From Mucilaginibacter agri (GTDB lineage Bacteria; Bacteroidota; Bacteroidia; Sphingobacteriales; Sphingobacteriaceae), in NCBI RefSeq assembly GCF_009928685.1, contig NZ_WWEO01000043.1:434001-498000 (forward strand): a stretch of DNA of 64,000 nucleotides. Direction: 5' to 3'. Below, one piece after another: positions 7,806 to 17,355 of this stretch. The position numbers and the translations under genes were made by a program. Each line of letters opens with the position of its first letter. Positions within the stretch are counted from its first letter, which is position 1. The notes under the pieces were generated by a model that was given only the letters and a program-made list of their open reading frames with translations, made no database searches and had not been told where the DNA came from.

Positions 7806-9710
7806 ATGTCTAAAATCATTGGAATCGACTTAGGAACAACAAATTCCTGCGTGGCCGTAATGGAAGGTAACGAACCCGTAGTTATTGCCAACAGCGAAGG
7901 TAAACGCACTACACCATCTGTAGTTGCTTTTGTTGATGGTGGCGAGCGTAAGGTGGGCGACCCTGCTAAACGCCAGTCTATTACCAACCCTACTAAAACT
8001 ATTTACTCTATTAAACGCTTTATGGGTAACTCGTTTAACGAGGTTACTACAGAAGTTGGCCGTGTACCTTACAAGGTAGTTAAGGGCGATAACAACACTC
8101 CACGTGTTGAAATTGGCGACCGCAAATATACTCCGCAAGAAATTTCTGCCATGATTCTTCAGAAAATGAAGAAAACTGCCGAAGATTTCTTAGGTCAGGA
8201 AGTAACTGAAGCGGTTATTACCGTACCAGCTTACTTTAACGATGCGCAACGCCAGGCCACTAAAGAAGCCGGTGAAATTGCAGGCTTAACTGTAAAACGT
8301 ATCATTAACGAACCTACTGCTGCTGCCCTTGCTTATGGCTTGGATAAAGCACATAAAGACATGAAAATTGTTGTGTTTGACTGCGGTGGTGGTACACATG
8401 ACGTTTCTGTATTGGAACTGGGTGATGGCGTTTTCGAAGTAAAATCAACCGACGGTGATACACACTTAGGTGGTGACGATTTTGACCAGGTTATTATCGA
8501 CTGGTTGGCAGACGAATTTAAAAGCGACGAAGGCATCGACCTGCGTAAAGACCCTATGGCTTTACAACGCTTAAAAGAAGCTGCTGAGAAAGCTAAAATT
8601 GAGTTATCAAGCACTGCACAAAGCGAAATCAACTTGCCATATATTACTGCTGTTGATGGTATGCCTAAACACTTGGTTAAATCATTAACCCGTGCAAAAT
8701 TTGAGCAACTGGCTGATAGCTTAATTAAACGTACTATTGAGCCTTGCCGTACTGCATTGAAAAATGCTGGTTACAGCACTTCAGATATCGACGAAATTAT
8801 CCTGGTAGGTGGTTCAACCCGTATCCCTGCTATACAAGAAGCTGTTCAGAAATTCTTCGGCAAAGCACCTTCAAAAGGTGTTAACCCTGATGAAGTTGTG
8901 GCTATCGGTGCTGCAATTCAAGGTGGTGTATTAACCGGCGAAGTTAAAGACGTGTTATTGTTAGACGTTACCCCACTTTCATTAGGTATCGAAACTATGG
9001 GCGGTGTAATGACTCGTTTAATCGAATCTAACACTACTATCCCAAGCAAAAAATCTGAGACTTTCTCAACTGCGTCTGACAATCAGCCATCAGTAGAGAT
9101 CCACATTTTGCAAGGTGAGCGCCCTATGGCAGCACAAAACCGTACACTAGGCCGCTTCCACCTGGATAGCATCCCGCCTGCGCCACGTGGTGTGCCTCAA
9201 ATCGAAGTAACTTTTGATATTGATGCTAACGGTATCTTACACGTATCAGCAAAAGATAAAGCTACCGGTAAAGAGCAAAAGATTCGTATCGAAGCTTCAT
9301 CTGGCTTAACTGATGCAGAGATCAAAAAGATGAAAGACGAAGCTGAAGCAAACGCTGATGCTGACAAAAAGGCTAAAGAAGAAGTTGAAAAACTAAACGG
9401 TGCCGATGCGCTGATCTTCTCTACCGAGAAACAACTGAAAGAGTATGGTGACAAGATTCCTGCTGACAAAAAAGCACCTATCGAATCATCATTAGAAAAA
9501 CTGAAATCAGCTTTCTCTGCTAAAGATCTGGACGCTATCGAAGCTGCACAAACCGAGCTTAACGCTGCCTGGGCTGCTGCATCTGAAGATATGTACAAAG
9601 CTAGCGGCGACGCAGGACAACAAGGTGCGCCTCACGAAGGTGGCCCTGAAGCAGGCGGTGCACAAGGCGGCGACACTGTAACAGATGTTGACTTTGAAGA
9701 AGTGAAATAA
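7806..9710 (+). CDS. dnaK: Chaperone DnaK (Hsp70)
   Basis: ATP-dependent cytoplasmic chaperone working with DnaJ and GrpE. The 634 residues start [21 protein letters not shown] (phosphate-1 loop) and carry [12 protein letters not shown] and the substrate-binding domain from about residue 390. A Gly/Gln-rich tail ends in [11 protein letters not shown], the usual DnaK C-terminus. In the phosphate-2 loop the usual LGGGTFD reads CGGGTHD. It is monocistronic, with a strong terminator 22 nt after the stop. No dnaJ or grpE is in the window. No CIRCE-type inverted repeat was seen upstream. Confidence 0.98.
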   Translation: MSKIIGIDLGTTNSCVAVMEGNEPVVIANSEGKRTTPSVVAFVDGGERKVGDPAKRQSITNPTKTIYSIKRFMGNSFNEVTTEVGRVPYKVVKGDNNTPRVEIGDRKYTPQEISAMILQKMKKTAEDFLGQEVTEAVITVPAYFNDAQRQATKEAGEIAGLTVKRIINEPTAAALAYGLDKAHKDMKIVVFDCGGGTHDVSVLELGDGVFEVKSTDGDTHLGGDDFDQVIIDWLADEFKSDEGIDLRKDPMALQRLKEAAEKAKIELSSTAQSEINLPYITAVDGMPKHLVKSLTRAKFEQLADSLIKRTIEPCRTALKNAGYSTSDIDEIILVGGSTRIPAIQEAVQKFFGKAPSKGVNPDEVVAIGAAIQGGVLTGEVKDVLLLDVTPLSLGIETMGGVMTRLIESNTTIPSKKSETFSTASDNQPSVEIHILQGERPMAAQNRTLGRFHLDSIPPAPRGVPQIEVTFDIDANGILHVSAKDKATGKEQKIRIEASSGLTDAEIKKMKDEAEANADADKKAKEEVEKLNGADALIFSTEKQLKEYGDKIPADKKAPIESSLEKLKSAFSAKDLDAIEAAQTELNAAWAAASEDMYKASGDAGQQGAPHEGGPEAGGAQGGDTVTDVDFEEVK

Positions 9711-9731
9711 TTATAATAGTTTTTTTTGAGA

Positions 9732-9760
9732 AAGCCCCGCTGGAAACAGTGGGGCTTTTT
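9732..9760 (+). terminator. dnaK terminator
   Basis: AAGCCCCGC/GTGGGGCTT stem with a short loop, followed by five T. Preceded by an AT-rich stretch. Confidence 0.85.
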
Positions 9761-9777
9761 GCTTTTACATCTTTTTG

Positions 9778-9872
9778 TGTCATTGCGAGCGATAGCGTGG
9801 CAATCTCGTCGCCAATGCTTCTTTGATTTGAATAGTTACCAGATTGCTAAGTCATACTTCTTCGCAATGACA
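9778..9872. repeat. Dispersed palindrome, family TCATTGCGAG...CGCAATGACA
   Basis: Outer arms TGTCATTGCGA and TTCGCAATGACA; an inner arm GCAATCT pairs with AGATTGC. Other full copies are at 26811-26896 and 42674-42765, and a half copy is at 18992-19016. In the other full copies the inner pair is GCAACCTC/GAGGTTGC, a paired substitution. It lies between convergent dnaK and the TMEM175 gene. Confidence 0.8.
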
Positions 9873-9900
9873 AAGCGTTAAATAGGGCGGATGGTTTAAA

Positions 9901-10614
9901 CTACGACGGATTCCCTTCGCCCAATCCTTCCTCAACAACAATCGCGTTTTCCTTAACGGCGGCTAAATATTTTCGTTTATAACGGATGCGTAGAAAAGCA
10001 AAGATCGGCCATATCAACATCGGGCTCATTTCTGCCAATGCAGATGATAAAGGCCATATAAACATGCCTAAAACAAATACAGCCGGTACGGTTATAGCCC
10101 GGGCCATGAACAGTTTTTGAAACAAAAGTGTAGGTTGATGCTCGACTATATGGTTGTTGGGCGAAAATACATACCTGATGAGCAAGCAGTTGGTAATACC
10201 GGTAAATATGATGTTCGAATTGTAGAAGTAATACGGAATCGCATAAGCAACATTTTCGCTGTAATAGGCAGATGAAAAGGGCATCAGTACCAAGCTAAAC
10301 AAGAACAGAAAGTTTAGCATGATCATGCGGTTGGTATACTGATTTACAAACCCGAAAATACGATGATGGCTGCGCCAATAAATAGCAATAACCCAAAAGC
10401 TAAGTGCAAAACCAAAAAACTTAGGAAGCAAATGCGCCAATTGATCCCACATTTGCGCAACTGTATAATCATGATGGATCTCAGGTGCCTTTATTTCGAT
10501 GATAAGCAATGTGATTGCAATAGCAAACACGGCATCACTAAATAATATGATGCGGTCTATCTGAAAATCTTTACGTTCGGGGTCGTGCTGTTCTAAAAAA
10601 TGTTCTTTGCTCAT
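9901..10614 (-). CDS. TMEM175-family potassium channel (DUF1211)
   Basis: Integral membrane protein of the TMEM175 family, whose bacterial members form tetrameric K+ channels without a classical TVGYG filter. The family signature FSDAVFAIAITLL is at residues 25-37 of a 237-residue product, followed by about five further hydrophobic helices. The ATG at 10614 (MSKEHFLEQHDPERKDF) is preferred to one 16 codons upstream because the upstream codons run into the terminator of the neighbouring gene. Function is by family; ion selectivity cannot be read from the sequence. Confidence 0.8.
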   Translation of the reverse strand: MSKEHFLEQHDPERKDFQIDRIILFSDAVFAIAITLLIIEIKAPEIHHDYTVAQMWDQLAHLLPKFFGFALSFWVIAIYWRSHHRIFGFVNQYTNRMIMLNFLFLFSLVLMPFSSAYYSENVAYAIPYYFYNSNIIFTGITNCLLIRYVFSPNNHIVEHQPTLLFQKLFMARAITVPAVFVLGMFIWPLSSALAEMSPMLIWPIFAFLRIRYKRKYLAAVKENAIVVEEGLGEGNPS

Positions 10615-10652
10615 GGTTTGGATAGGCTTAAAATAGCGAATCTGGCTTAAAT

Positions 10653-10683
10653 AAAAAAGCACCCGTTCTTAGCGGGTGCTTTT
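10653..10683 (-). terminator. Terminator of the 10715-11101 gene
   Basis: AAAAGCACCCG/CGGGTGCTTTT, 11 paired bases with a six-base loop and T/A runs on both sides. It lies between two minus-strand genes. Confidence 0.8.
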
Positions 10684-10714
10684 CGTGTCTAAAGATTAAT
10701 ATAAAATCAGGGAA

Positions 10715-11101
10715 TTAGAATGGCGAGTCGCTGTAATCAGCGGTGCCGCTATAGGTAAATGGGGCTTGTCCGCCAGGAGTTACCGTAATGTTGAGTGTTG
10801 CTATGAGGTTTGTATTGTCGATAGAATATGTGCCTGACGCGCTACCCGAACCAGTCTGCGTACCGTTGGTGTAGTAACTAAGATTTGCGATATGTCCTGA
10901 AGTTGCAGTGCCGGCTCCGTTTACGTAGTAATCAGCGCCATTGTAACTAAAATGGAAATATTCCTGAACGGTAAATTTCTTATTACTAAAGTTTGCAGTG
11001 GGTTTAAAAGCCGACTTGCGATTTGTAGTGAATGCCGATAAGGAGATAAAGCAAACAACGAATAAACAAACAGTGATAAGTTTTTGAATTGAATTTTTCA
11101 T
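10715..11101 (-). CDS. Hypothetical secreted protein
   Basis: The 128-residue product has a signal peptide (MKNSIQKLITVCLFVVCFIS, cleavage after about residue 25). The mature domain is rich in Gly, Ser, Thr and aromatic residues (YNGADYYVNGAG, GTYSIDNTNLIATL), the look of a small beta-sandwich. It is not recognised as a named family. Terminators on both sides indicate a monocistronic transcript. Confidence 0.6.
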   Translation of the reverse strand: MKNSIQKLITVCLFVVCFISLSAFTTNRKSAFKPTANFSNKKFTVQEYFHFSYNGADYYVNGAGTATSGHIANLSYYTNGTQTGSGSASGTYSIDNTNLIATLNITVTPGGQAPFTYSGTADYSDSPF

Positions 11102-11183
11102 GATGATAAGTTTTAGTTAGATCTATTTTACGTGTTAAGTGAGGTAAAGGTTACTCACAATTCTTGCATCGAAAAGGGCAATA

Positions 11184-11214
11184 AAAAAGCGCCCATTTTT
11201 TTGTGGGCGCTTTT
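11184..11214 (-). terminator. GH31 gene terminator
   Basis: AAAAAGCGCCCA/TGGGCGCTTTT hairpin with a T-rich loop, 30 nt past the stop of the minus-strand GH31 gene. Confidence 0.8.
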
Positions 11215-11243
11215 GGGCTATTCTAAATCTACTTGTTTAAAAT

Positions 11244-13628
11244 CTAATGATAGGCAACGGTTATTGCGCTATTTGTGTTATCAAACATTACTACGTCACC
11301 ACTTAAAGCTTTTATTTCACCATTTACAGAGACAGTTCTTACGTTACCCGATATATTACTTTGGAACTGGTGAAGTACTAATTTGATTTTAGTGTATTTG
11401 GAGGTTAATAATCCAGAAATAACGCCAAATTTGATGCGTTTATTCGCTGGGTCGAAACTAATTTCTCGTTTATGGTAAGTGCCGTGCTCATAATCATAAG
11501 ATGAACCATCATCTTCGTAATAAACAAACTTACTGGCTTCCTTACCGTACCATACGTTTACCTCTAAAATCCCGTCGCCCTTTTCGTTGGTGTTTTGGAT
11601 GATGTTTTGCATCGGGACAATAGCGCCGCCTTTGGCAAATACAGGCAGATCATTCAATGGTGCATCAACAGTGTAAGCTTTGCCGCCTTCATAATGTTCA
11701 CCGCTGCTTATTCGATACCATTCGCCTTTAGGCAGATAAACGGATGCGGTATGCTCTGTACTGATAACAGGAGCCACTAATAAACCATCGCCAAATAAGA
11801 ACTGGTTTTGATAAGTTGGATTGTAAACCATCGTGTCCTGTGTATAGTTAATAGCCAACGTACGGCTCACAGGGAGCCCTGTTTGATGCGATTGGTAGAA
11901 ACTGGAGTACAAGTATGGGAGCAATTTATAACGCTGCTCAATGTCTTTTTTAATGATTTTTTCGTTGGCCTCACCCCAGCGCCAAGGCTCACGCATTTTG
12001 GTACCCTGCATGGCGTGGTTACGGAACATGGGAGTATACACGCCCAGCGAGTTCCAGCGTACCATCAGCTCGGGCGTAGGGTCGCCGCTGAAGCCACCGA
12101 TATCCACGCCGACTAAACTCATCCCTGTAATACCCAAACTATTTACCATGCGCTGTCCTAACAGCATGTGTGCGTCGTAGGCCGAATTATCGCCTGTCCA
12201 CACAGCCGAATAACGTTGCGTGCCCGAATAAGCCGCGCGGGTTAATACAAACGGGCGTTTATTGCCAAGGATCTTTTTGGTGCCCTCGTGAGTGGCGCGG
12301 GCCATCTCCATCCCGTAAACGTTGCGTATTTCGGGCATATAGTAATTGCCGAATTTAACCATCCAAGGGATGTTTTGTCCCCAGGCGGCAGGTTCGTTCA
12401 TGTCGTTCCAGAAACCTTCCACACCGGGCTCGGTAAGGGCTGTAAATGAAGCTCCCCACCATTTGCGTACATCGTCGCGGAAGAAATCGGGGAAATGGCA
12501 ACGACCCGGCCAAACTTCGCCGATAAATTTTTCGCCATTGGGGTAGGTGGCAAAATAGTTTTTCGCTACACCTTCATCGTATTGTTTATAACCAGGTTCA
12601 ACCTTAATCCCCGGATCAACGATAGTTACCAATCTAAAGCCCATCGATTTCAATTTATCGATAAATGATTTCGGATCGGGGAAGGTCTCATGATTCCAGG
12701 TAAAGATCTTGTAGTGGTCCATGTAATCAATGTCGCAATACATTACGTCAGCCGGGATGTTATGATCGCGGAAGGTTTTGGCTATGTCCAGAATTTCCTG
12801 TGCGCTCATATAACTCCAGCGGCACTGCTGGTAGCCGAGAGTCCATAGCGGTGGCATTTCCATGCGGCCGGTTAGCCAGGTATAATCTTTAATAATATCG
12901 GCCACATTTTGCGCGCCAAAAAAGTAATAGTTCATGTCACCGGCATCAGCACCAAACCAGCTCATCTGATGATCGGTGGTTGCACCGAAATCGAAATAAC
13001 TTTTGTGCGTATTGTCGAAAAACAGACCATAAGTTAAGCCGCCGTGCATGCCCACAAAGAAGGGGAAGGTTTCGTATAATGGATCGCTTTTGGGATTGTG
13101 ATCCGGCACGTCGCTATTCCAGTTGGTATAGCTGCTACCGCGACGGTCAAGATCGCCCGTCTTTTCACCAAGACCAATAAAGCGTTCGTCTTTATAAAGC
13201 TTGCGATAGTTGATCACACGCGTACCCTGCCAGTTAACACCAAAACGGCTATCATCCTGGCTTAGCTCTTTGCCATCGGCAGTATAGAAATTAAATCTTA
13301 AAGGCGATTTCTGGATGCTCAGTTTCAGCGCGGAAGTAGTAACCTCGATATGATCGCTGTTTTCTTTAGAGTCGATACTGCCCTCCGGTTTTTGGATCAC
13401 GGCAAACGAAGTATCGGACACGCCTGTATTTTTGCTGATGCTAACCCGGATAACAGTAGGGCTGTAAATCCAAACCCTGGCCGTGGCCTCCGCAGTTTTG
13501 ATAACTAAGGCGTTGTTTTGTTTGGCTGCGCTTTGTGCACTACCTAAAATTTGAACCTCCATATGTTGGGCAAATAATGATGAATACGTAATGAACAAAA
13601 CAACGGCTGAGAGCAAATATCGTTTCAT
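11244..13628 (-). CDS. Glycoside hydrolase family 31 (alpha-glucosidase/alpha-xylosidase type)
   Basis: Retaining alpha-glycosidase of GH31, probably periplasmic, since residues 1-20 (MKRYLLSAVVLFITYSSLFA) form a signal peptide. An N-terminal mutarotase-like sandwich (to about residue 230) precedes the (beta/alpha)8 barrel. The nucleophile is Asp409 in FWNDMNEP and the acid/base is probably Asp480 in WTGDNS. The C-terminal ~220 residues are the usual beta domains. Length 794 aa fits. Specificity for alpha-glucoside or alpha-xyloside cannot be settled by eye. The promoter carries a LacI-type palindrome, suggesting sugar-responsive repression. Confidence 0.92.
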   Translation of the reverse strand: MKRYLLSAVVLFITYSSLFAQHMEVQILGSAQSAAKQNNALVIKTAEATARVWIYSPTVIRVSISKNTGVSDTSFAVIQKPEGSIDSKENSDHIEVTTSALKLSIQKSPLRFNFYTADGKELSQDDSRFGVNWQGTRVINYRKLYKDERFIGLGEKTGDLDRRGSSYTNWNSDVPDHNPKSDPLYETFPFFVGMHGGLTYGLFFDNTHKSYFDFGATTDHQMSWFGADAGDMNYYFFGAQNVADIIKDYTWLTGRMEMPPLWTLGYQQCRWSYMSAQEILDIAKTFRDHNIPADVMYCDIDYMDHYKIFTWNHETFPDPKSFIDKLKSMGFRLVTIVDPGIKVEPGYKQYDEGVAKNYFATYPNGEKFIGEVWPGRCHFPDFFRDDVRKWWGASFTALTEPGVEGFWNDMNEPAAWGQNIPWMVKFGNYYMPEIRNVYGMEMARATHEGTKKILGNKRPFVLTRAAYSGTQRYSAVWTGDNSAYDAHMLLGQRMVNSLGITGMSLVGVDIGGFSGDPTPELMVRWNSLGVYTPMFRNHAMQGTKMREPWRWGEANEKIIKKDIEQRYKLLPYLYSSFYQSHQTGLPVSRTLAINYTQDTMVYNPTYQNQFLFGDGLLVAPVISTEHTASVYLPKGEWYRISSGEHYEGGKAYTVDAPLNDLPVFAKGGAIVPMQNIIQNTNEKGDGILEVNVWYGKEASKFVYYEDDGSSYDYEHGTYHKREISFDPANKRIKFGVISGLLTSKYTKIKLVLHQFQSNISGNVRTVSVNGEIKALSGDVVMFDNTNSAITVAYH

Positions 13629-13656
13629 TGGAAATTGAAATAATTGGTTAAGAAGC

Positions 13657-13687
13657 CAAATGTAAATAATTATCGGGAACGTTCCCG
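13657..13687 (-). promoter_or_regulatory. GH31 promoter with embedded LacI-type operator
   Basis: On the minus strand TACATTTG (13657-13664) is an exact -7 box 28 nt before the GH31 ATG. The perfect 14-bp palindrome CGGGAACGTTCCCG (13674-13687) fills the spacer and the -33 position. Its centre, AACGTT between GC-rich flanks, is the form of LacI/GalR-family operators. The regulator is not in this window. Confidence 0.65.
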
Positions 13688-13727
13688 GAGAAAGTACATA
13701 AAGAGTCAGACCGATTTATAATTTAAG

Positions 13728-13768
13728 AAACTAAATAATTAGTTATTTATAAACTAATTATTTAGTTT
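13728..13768. promoter_or_regulatory. Perfect 17-bp inverted repeat in divergent promoter region
   Basis: AAACTAAATAATTAGTT and its exact reverse complement are separated by 7 nt (ATTTATA). It lies between the divergent GH31 and ABC permease genes, 42 nt before the permease ATG. It could be a two-site operator or a cruciform; there is no T tract typical of a terminator. Confidence 0.5.
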
Positions 13769-13810
13769 TGATAGAGGTTCGATAAAATAACGATAAATCA
13801 TTTGCCAATT

Positions 13811-16213
13811 ATGATCAGAAATCTTATTAAAACAGCTTTTCGCAGTCTTTTAAAAAACAGAACTTTCACCATCTTAAATGTTTTGGGGCTTACTCTTGGG
13901 TTGGCAGCCTGCCTGCTTATCGTATTTTATATAGCCGATGAGTTGAGTTATGACAACTACAATACAAAGGCCGATCGTATTTACCGGGTGAATACCGATT
14001 TTAAATACAATGATGTTACCACTTCGTACGCCATTGTTGCGCCTCCTGTTGCCGCTGCTTTAAAGCACGATTTTCCAGAAATTGAACAGGCAGCACGTTT
14101 AACGCCCTCAGCCAATACACGTGTTAAAAAAGGAGATGAAAACTTACAGGAGTATAAAGTGGTTTACAGTGATCCGGCCATCTTCAGTATTTTTACTTTG
14201 CCATTTATTGCCGGCGACGCGGCCACTGCATTAAAAGAGCCGCATACCGTTGTTATTAACGAAACAACAGCTTTGAAATACTTTGGCAGCACCAATGTGA
14301 TAGGGCGCTCGCTAACGCTTATTAACGATAGCACAGATTATAAAGTGACCGGTGTAATGCACGATATGCCGATCCAGTCGCATTTTAATTTCGATTTCTT
14401 TTTGTCGATGGCATCTAATCCGCGCAGCACCGATAATAACTTTAACCATTTCAACTATCAAACTTATATACTGCTTAAACCCGATGCTAACCCGCAACGA
14501 TTGGAGGCCAAGTTTGGCAACTTTATGAAGCTGCATCTCAATACATCTACTTTCAATTATGATAAGTTTGCCAGCAACGGCAATTTCATCAGGTTAAACC
14601 TTACTCCATTAAAAGATATCCACCTGCACTCTAACCGGCAGCGCGAATTAGGTGTTAATGGCGATATTAGCTATATCTATATTTTCGGTGCCATTGCCTT
14701 GTTTATTTTGCTGATAGCCTGTATCAACTTCATGAACCTTTCAACGGCGCGTTCTGCCAACCGCGCACGCGAAGTTGGGGTAAGGAAAGTGTTAGGTTCG
14801 CCCCGGATATATCTCATTTATCAGTTCCTCGCGGAATCGATATTAATTACCCTGTTTGCCGCCGTTTTAGCATTACTGCTTGCTTGGGTACTATTACATT
14901 CTTTTAATGAAGTAGCAGGCAAAAACCTAACTGTCACTTCACATAATACTGTTTATTTACTGCCTGCATTATTGGTTATTGTAATTATAGTGGGAGTAAT
15001 AGCAGGCTCATATCCTGCGTTTTTTCTGTCGGCATTTAAGCCAGTTAATGTATTGAATGGTAAATTAACGGGTTTAAGGGGCGGCGGTTTACGGAGTGCT
15101 TTAATCGTGTTTCAATTTGCCATTACCATTTTCCTCATTATCGGTACACTTACTATTTATAATCAGCTCAATTATATTCAAAATAAAAACCTGGGTTTTG
15201 ATCGCAACCATGTGCTTATTGTAAAAAATGTAAACCTTCTCGAAGATCCTAACATACTAAAGGCGGAGGTGAAAAAGTTATCAGGTGTTATAGATGCCTC
15301 TGTGACCGGTTTTTTGCCCACGGCAGATAACAGGCAGCCCGCTAATATATCTGGCGAACACAGCAGCAGTGCACCTTTTATGAGCGAACTATGGGAAGTT
15401 GATGCCGATTACCTAGGTACACTGGGTATGAATCTGGTATCAGGCCGAAACTTTTCGGACAAAATGAAAACGGATTCGGCGGGTATACTCATTAATGAAA
15501 CAGCCGCCAAAATGCTGGGTTACATGGGTAATAATATACTAAACAAAAAAGTATTTTACACCGACCGCGCAGGGCTAAAACATGAATACCAAGTGCTTGG
15601 GGTGGTAAAAGATTTCAACTTTAATTCGTTGCGCGATAATATTACGCCGCTGGCAATGATACTGGCGCCCGATTTCAGGGCCTCGTTAAACATCAGGATT
15701 GAGTCGGGTAACATAAAAGCGTTAATGACACAGGTAGAGAAGAAATGGAATACTGTATCAGCCAACCAGCGTTTTGAATATTCATTTATGGACCAGGATT
15801 TTGATACGCTTTACCGGACTGAACAACGTACTGGCGACATATTTTTGTCGTTTACATTCTTGGCTATTCTTATTGCTTGCCTGGGCTTGTTTGGCCTGGC
15901 CGCTTGTACCGCAGAACAACGTAGCAAAGAGATCGGTATCCGCAAGATATTAGGCGCCAATGTTGCCCGGATTACAACCTTGCTCACCAAAGATTTTATA
16001 AGACTGGTGATAGTAGCAATAGTAATAGCATCGCCACTTGCTTGGTTAGCTATGCAGCACTGGCTGCAGGGATTTGCTTACCGACAGGAGTTTTCGTGGT
16101 GGATTTTACTAATTGCAGGTTTAGGAGCTATTTTGATTGCCGTTATCACGGTAAGTTTTCAATCTATTAAAGTGGCGGTTGCCAATCCAATTAAGAGTTT
16201 GAGAAGGGAATAA
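13811..16213 (+). CDS. ABC transporter permease, FtsX/MacB type
   Basis: An ~800-residue inner-membrane permease with the duplicated MacB-periplasmic-core plus FtsX architecture frequent in Bacteroidota. TM1 is near residues 20-40 (TILNVLGLTLGLAACLLIVF). A large periplasmic domain runs to about residue 275, followed by three TM helices, a second periplasmic domain (about 440-670) and three C-terminal TM helices. Conserved motifs are ARSANRAREVGVRKVLG and AEQRSKEIGIRKILGA. ATG 13811 is preferred to a TTG three codons earlier. No ATPase gene is adjacent, so it must pair with a distant one. Substrate unknown. Confidence 0.88.
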   Translation: MIRNLIKTAFRSLLKNRTFTILNVLGLTLGLAACLLIVFYIADELSYDNYNTKADRIYRVNTDFKYNDVTTSYAIVAPPVAAALKHDFPEIEQAARLTPSANTRVKKGDENLQEYKVVYSDPAIFSIFTLPFIAGDAATALKEPHTVVINETTALKYFGSTNVIGRSLTLINDSTDYKVTGVMHDMPIQSHFNFDFFLSMASNPRSTDNNFNHFNYQTYILLKPDANPQRLEAKFGNFMKLHLNTSTFNYDKFASNGNFIRLNLTPLKDIHLHSNRQRELGVNGDISYIYIFGAIALFILLIACINFMNLSTARSANRAREVGVRKVLGSPRIYLIYQFLAESILITLFAAVLALLLAWVLLHSFNEVAGKNLTVTSHNTVYLLPALLVIVIIVGVIAGSYPAFFLSAFKPVNVLNGKLTGLRGGGLRSALIVFQFAITIFLIIGTLTIYNQLNYIQNKNLGFDRNHVLIVKNVNLLEDPNILKAEVKKLSGVIDASVTGFLPTADNRQPANISGEHSSSAPFMSELWEVDADYLGTLGMNLVSGRNFSDKMKTDSAGILINETAAKMLGYMGNNILNKKVFYTDRAGLKHEYQVLGVVKDFNFNSLRDNITPLAMILAPDFRASLNIRIESGNIKALMTQVEKKWNTVSANQRFEYSFMDQDFDTLYRTEQRTGDIFLSFTFLAILIACLGLFGLAACTAEQRSKEIGIRKILGANVARITTLLTKDFIRLVIVAIVIASPLAWLAMQHWLQGFAYRQEFSWWILLIAGLGAILIAVITVSFQSIKVAVANPIKSLRRE

Positions 16214-16222
16214 GAATAGTAT

Positions 16223-16254
16223 AAAAATCCCCGCCTTTTGGGCCGGGGATTTTT
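16223..16254. terminator. Bidirectional terminator
   Basis: AAAAATCCCCG/CGGGGATTTTT with a short loop, symmetrical runs of A and T. It serves the permease gene and possibly the convergent nucleotidyltransferase gene. Confidence 0.85.
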
Positions 16255-16270
16255 AGTGTCAATATATTTT

Positions 16271-16356
16271 TGTCATTCTGAATGTAGTGACGAATCTTCT
16301 GCATTTTGCAAGAAGACTTACAGAGCGAAGAAGATTCTTCCTATCGTCAGAATGAC
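16271..16356. repeat. Dispersed palindrome, family GTCATTCTGAA...CAGAATGAC
   Basis: Arms TGTCATTCTG and CAGAATGACA with inner GAATCTTCT facing AGAAGATTC. Related copies are at 22171-22252 and 48589-48623. It lies between convergent genes. Confidence 0.8.
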
Positions 16357-16369
16357 AAATGAAAGAGTA

Positions 16370-17269
16370 TTACGACCAAAGGTTTGATGGATATACACCG
16401 TTGGCAACCAGGTCTGAAATGCTTTTTTGTACAATCGGTTTATCTTCTTTGTAAGTTACACCAAACCATTTTGATGAAGTAGGAATAACTTTAAATGAGG
16501 CCGTGCCGGTTTTGATCAGTTCGTCAGCCACTAACGGGATAAAGAACTCAGCTTTAGGATTGTCTTTATTTTTCTCAACAAAGCGTTGGAACATTGGCAG
16601 GCTTTGTTCGAAAACAGCGGGAGTGAAACCCCAGAAATTCATAGACACGCGGGTATCAGTTGGTAATTCGGTTTCTACGCCGCCTTCTTCATACACAACA
16701 CCGTCGCCTTTAAAGTAAACCTGTGTACGCTCATTGATTTCAACCATGTTACCTTCGTCGTTTACTTTACAAACGCCGCGAGAAACCGAACCATACTCAG
16801 ATAAGGTTTTATCAATCTGGTAACCGATCAGTGAATATTTATCGTCCGCTACTTCGGTAGTTAAAAACTTGGCCATTTTTTCGAATGCATCATAACCGTA
16901 GTAGTCATCTGCATTAATAACGCAGAAAGGCTCTTTTACCTGGTTACGAGCAGCTAAAACTGCATGGGCAGTACCCCAAGGTTTTGCACGTTCAACTTCG
17001 TAGTCGATACCAAAAGGTTTAAGGTCGTAGCTTTGAAAAACGTAATCAGTTTCAACTTTGCCAGCCAGCTTAGGTTCGAAGATAGCTTTGAAGCTGTCCA
17101 GAAATTCTTCGCGAATGATGAAACTGATTTTACCAAAGCCTGCTCTGATCGCATCATGGATAGAATAGTCAATAATAGTTTCGCCATTCGGGCCAAAGCC
17201 GTCAACTTGTTTCATGCTGCCATAACGGCTGGCCATTCCTGCGGCCAATATCAATAGAGTTGGTTTCAT
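16370..17269 (-). CDS. Sugar-phosphate nucleotidyltransferase family protein
   Basis: A 299-residue GT-A fold nucleotidyltransferase. The N-terminal LILAAGMASRYGSMKQ is the nucleotide-binding GxxxRxxxxK loop, and VINADDYYG near residue 120 supplies the metal-binding Asp. It resembles glucose-1-phosphate nucleotidyltransferases, but the exact nucleotide and sugar are not readable. No sugar-nucleotide operon is nearby; upstream is the M42 peptidase gene on the same strand with an 86-nt gap. Confidence 0.8.
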   Translation of the reverse strand: MKPTLLILAAGMASRYGSMKQVDGFGPNGETIIDYSIHDAIRAGFGKISFIIREEFLDSFKAIFEPKLAGKVETDYVFQSYDLKPFGIDYEVERAKPWGTAHAVLAARNQVKEPFCVINADDYYGYDAFEKMAKFLTTEVADDKYSLIGYQIDKTLSEYGSVSRGVCKVNDEGNMVEINERTQVYFKGDGVVYEEGGVETELPTDTRVSMNFWGFTPAVFEQSLPMFQRFVEKNKDNPKAEFFIPLVADELIKTGTASFKVIPTSSKWFGVTYKEDKPIVQKSISDLVANGVYPSNLWS

Positions 17270-17355
17270 ATTTTTCTAAAGCTATACTTTTGATAGATGT
17301 ATATACGGTAATTTAAAGAGTGATGTTCTAATTTAACTTATTCAGTTTTATCTTT

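Noticed and set aside
13811..16213. Naming the large permease macB
   Set aside because: MacB carries an N-terminal ATPase domain that is absent here; only the permease architecture is shared.
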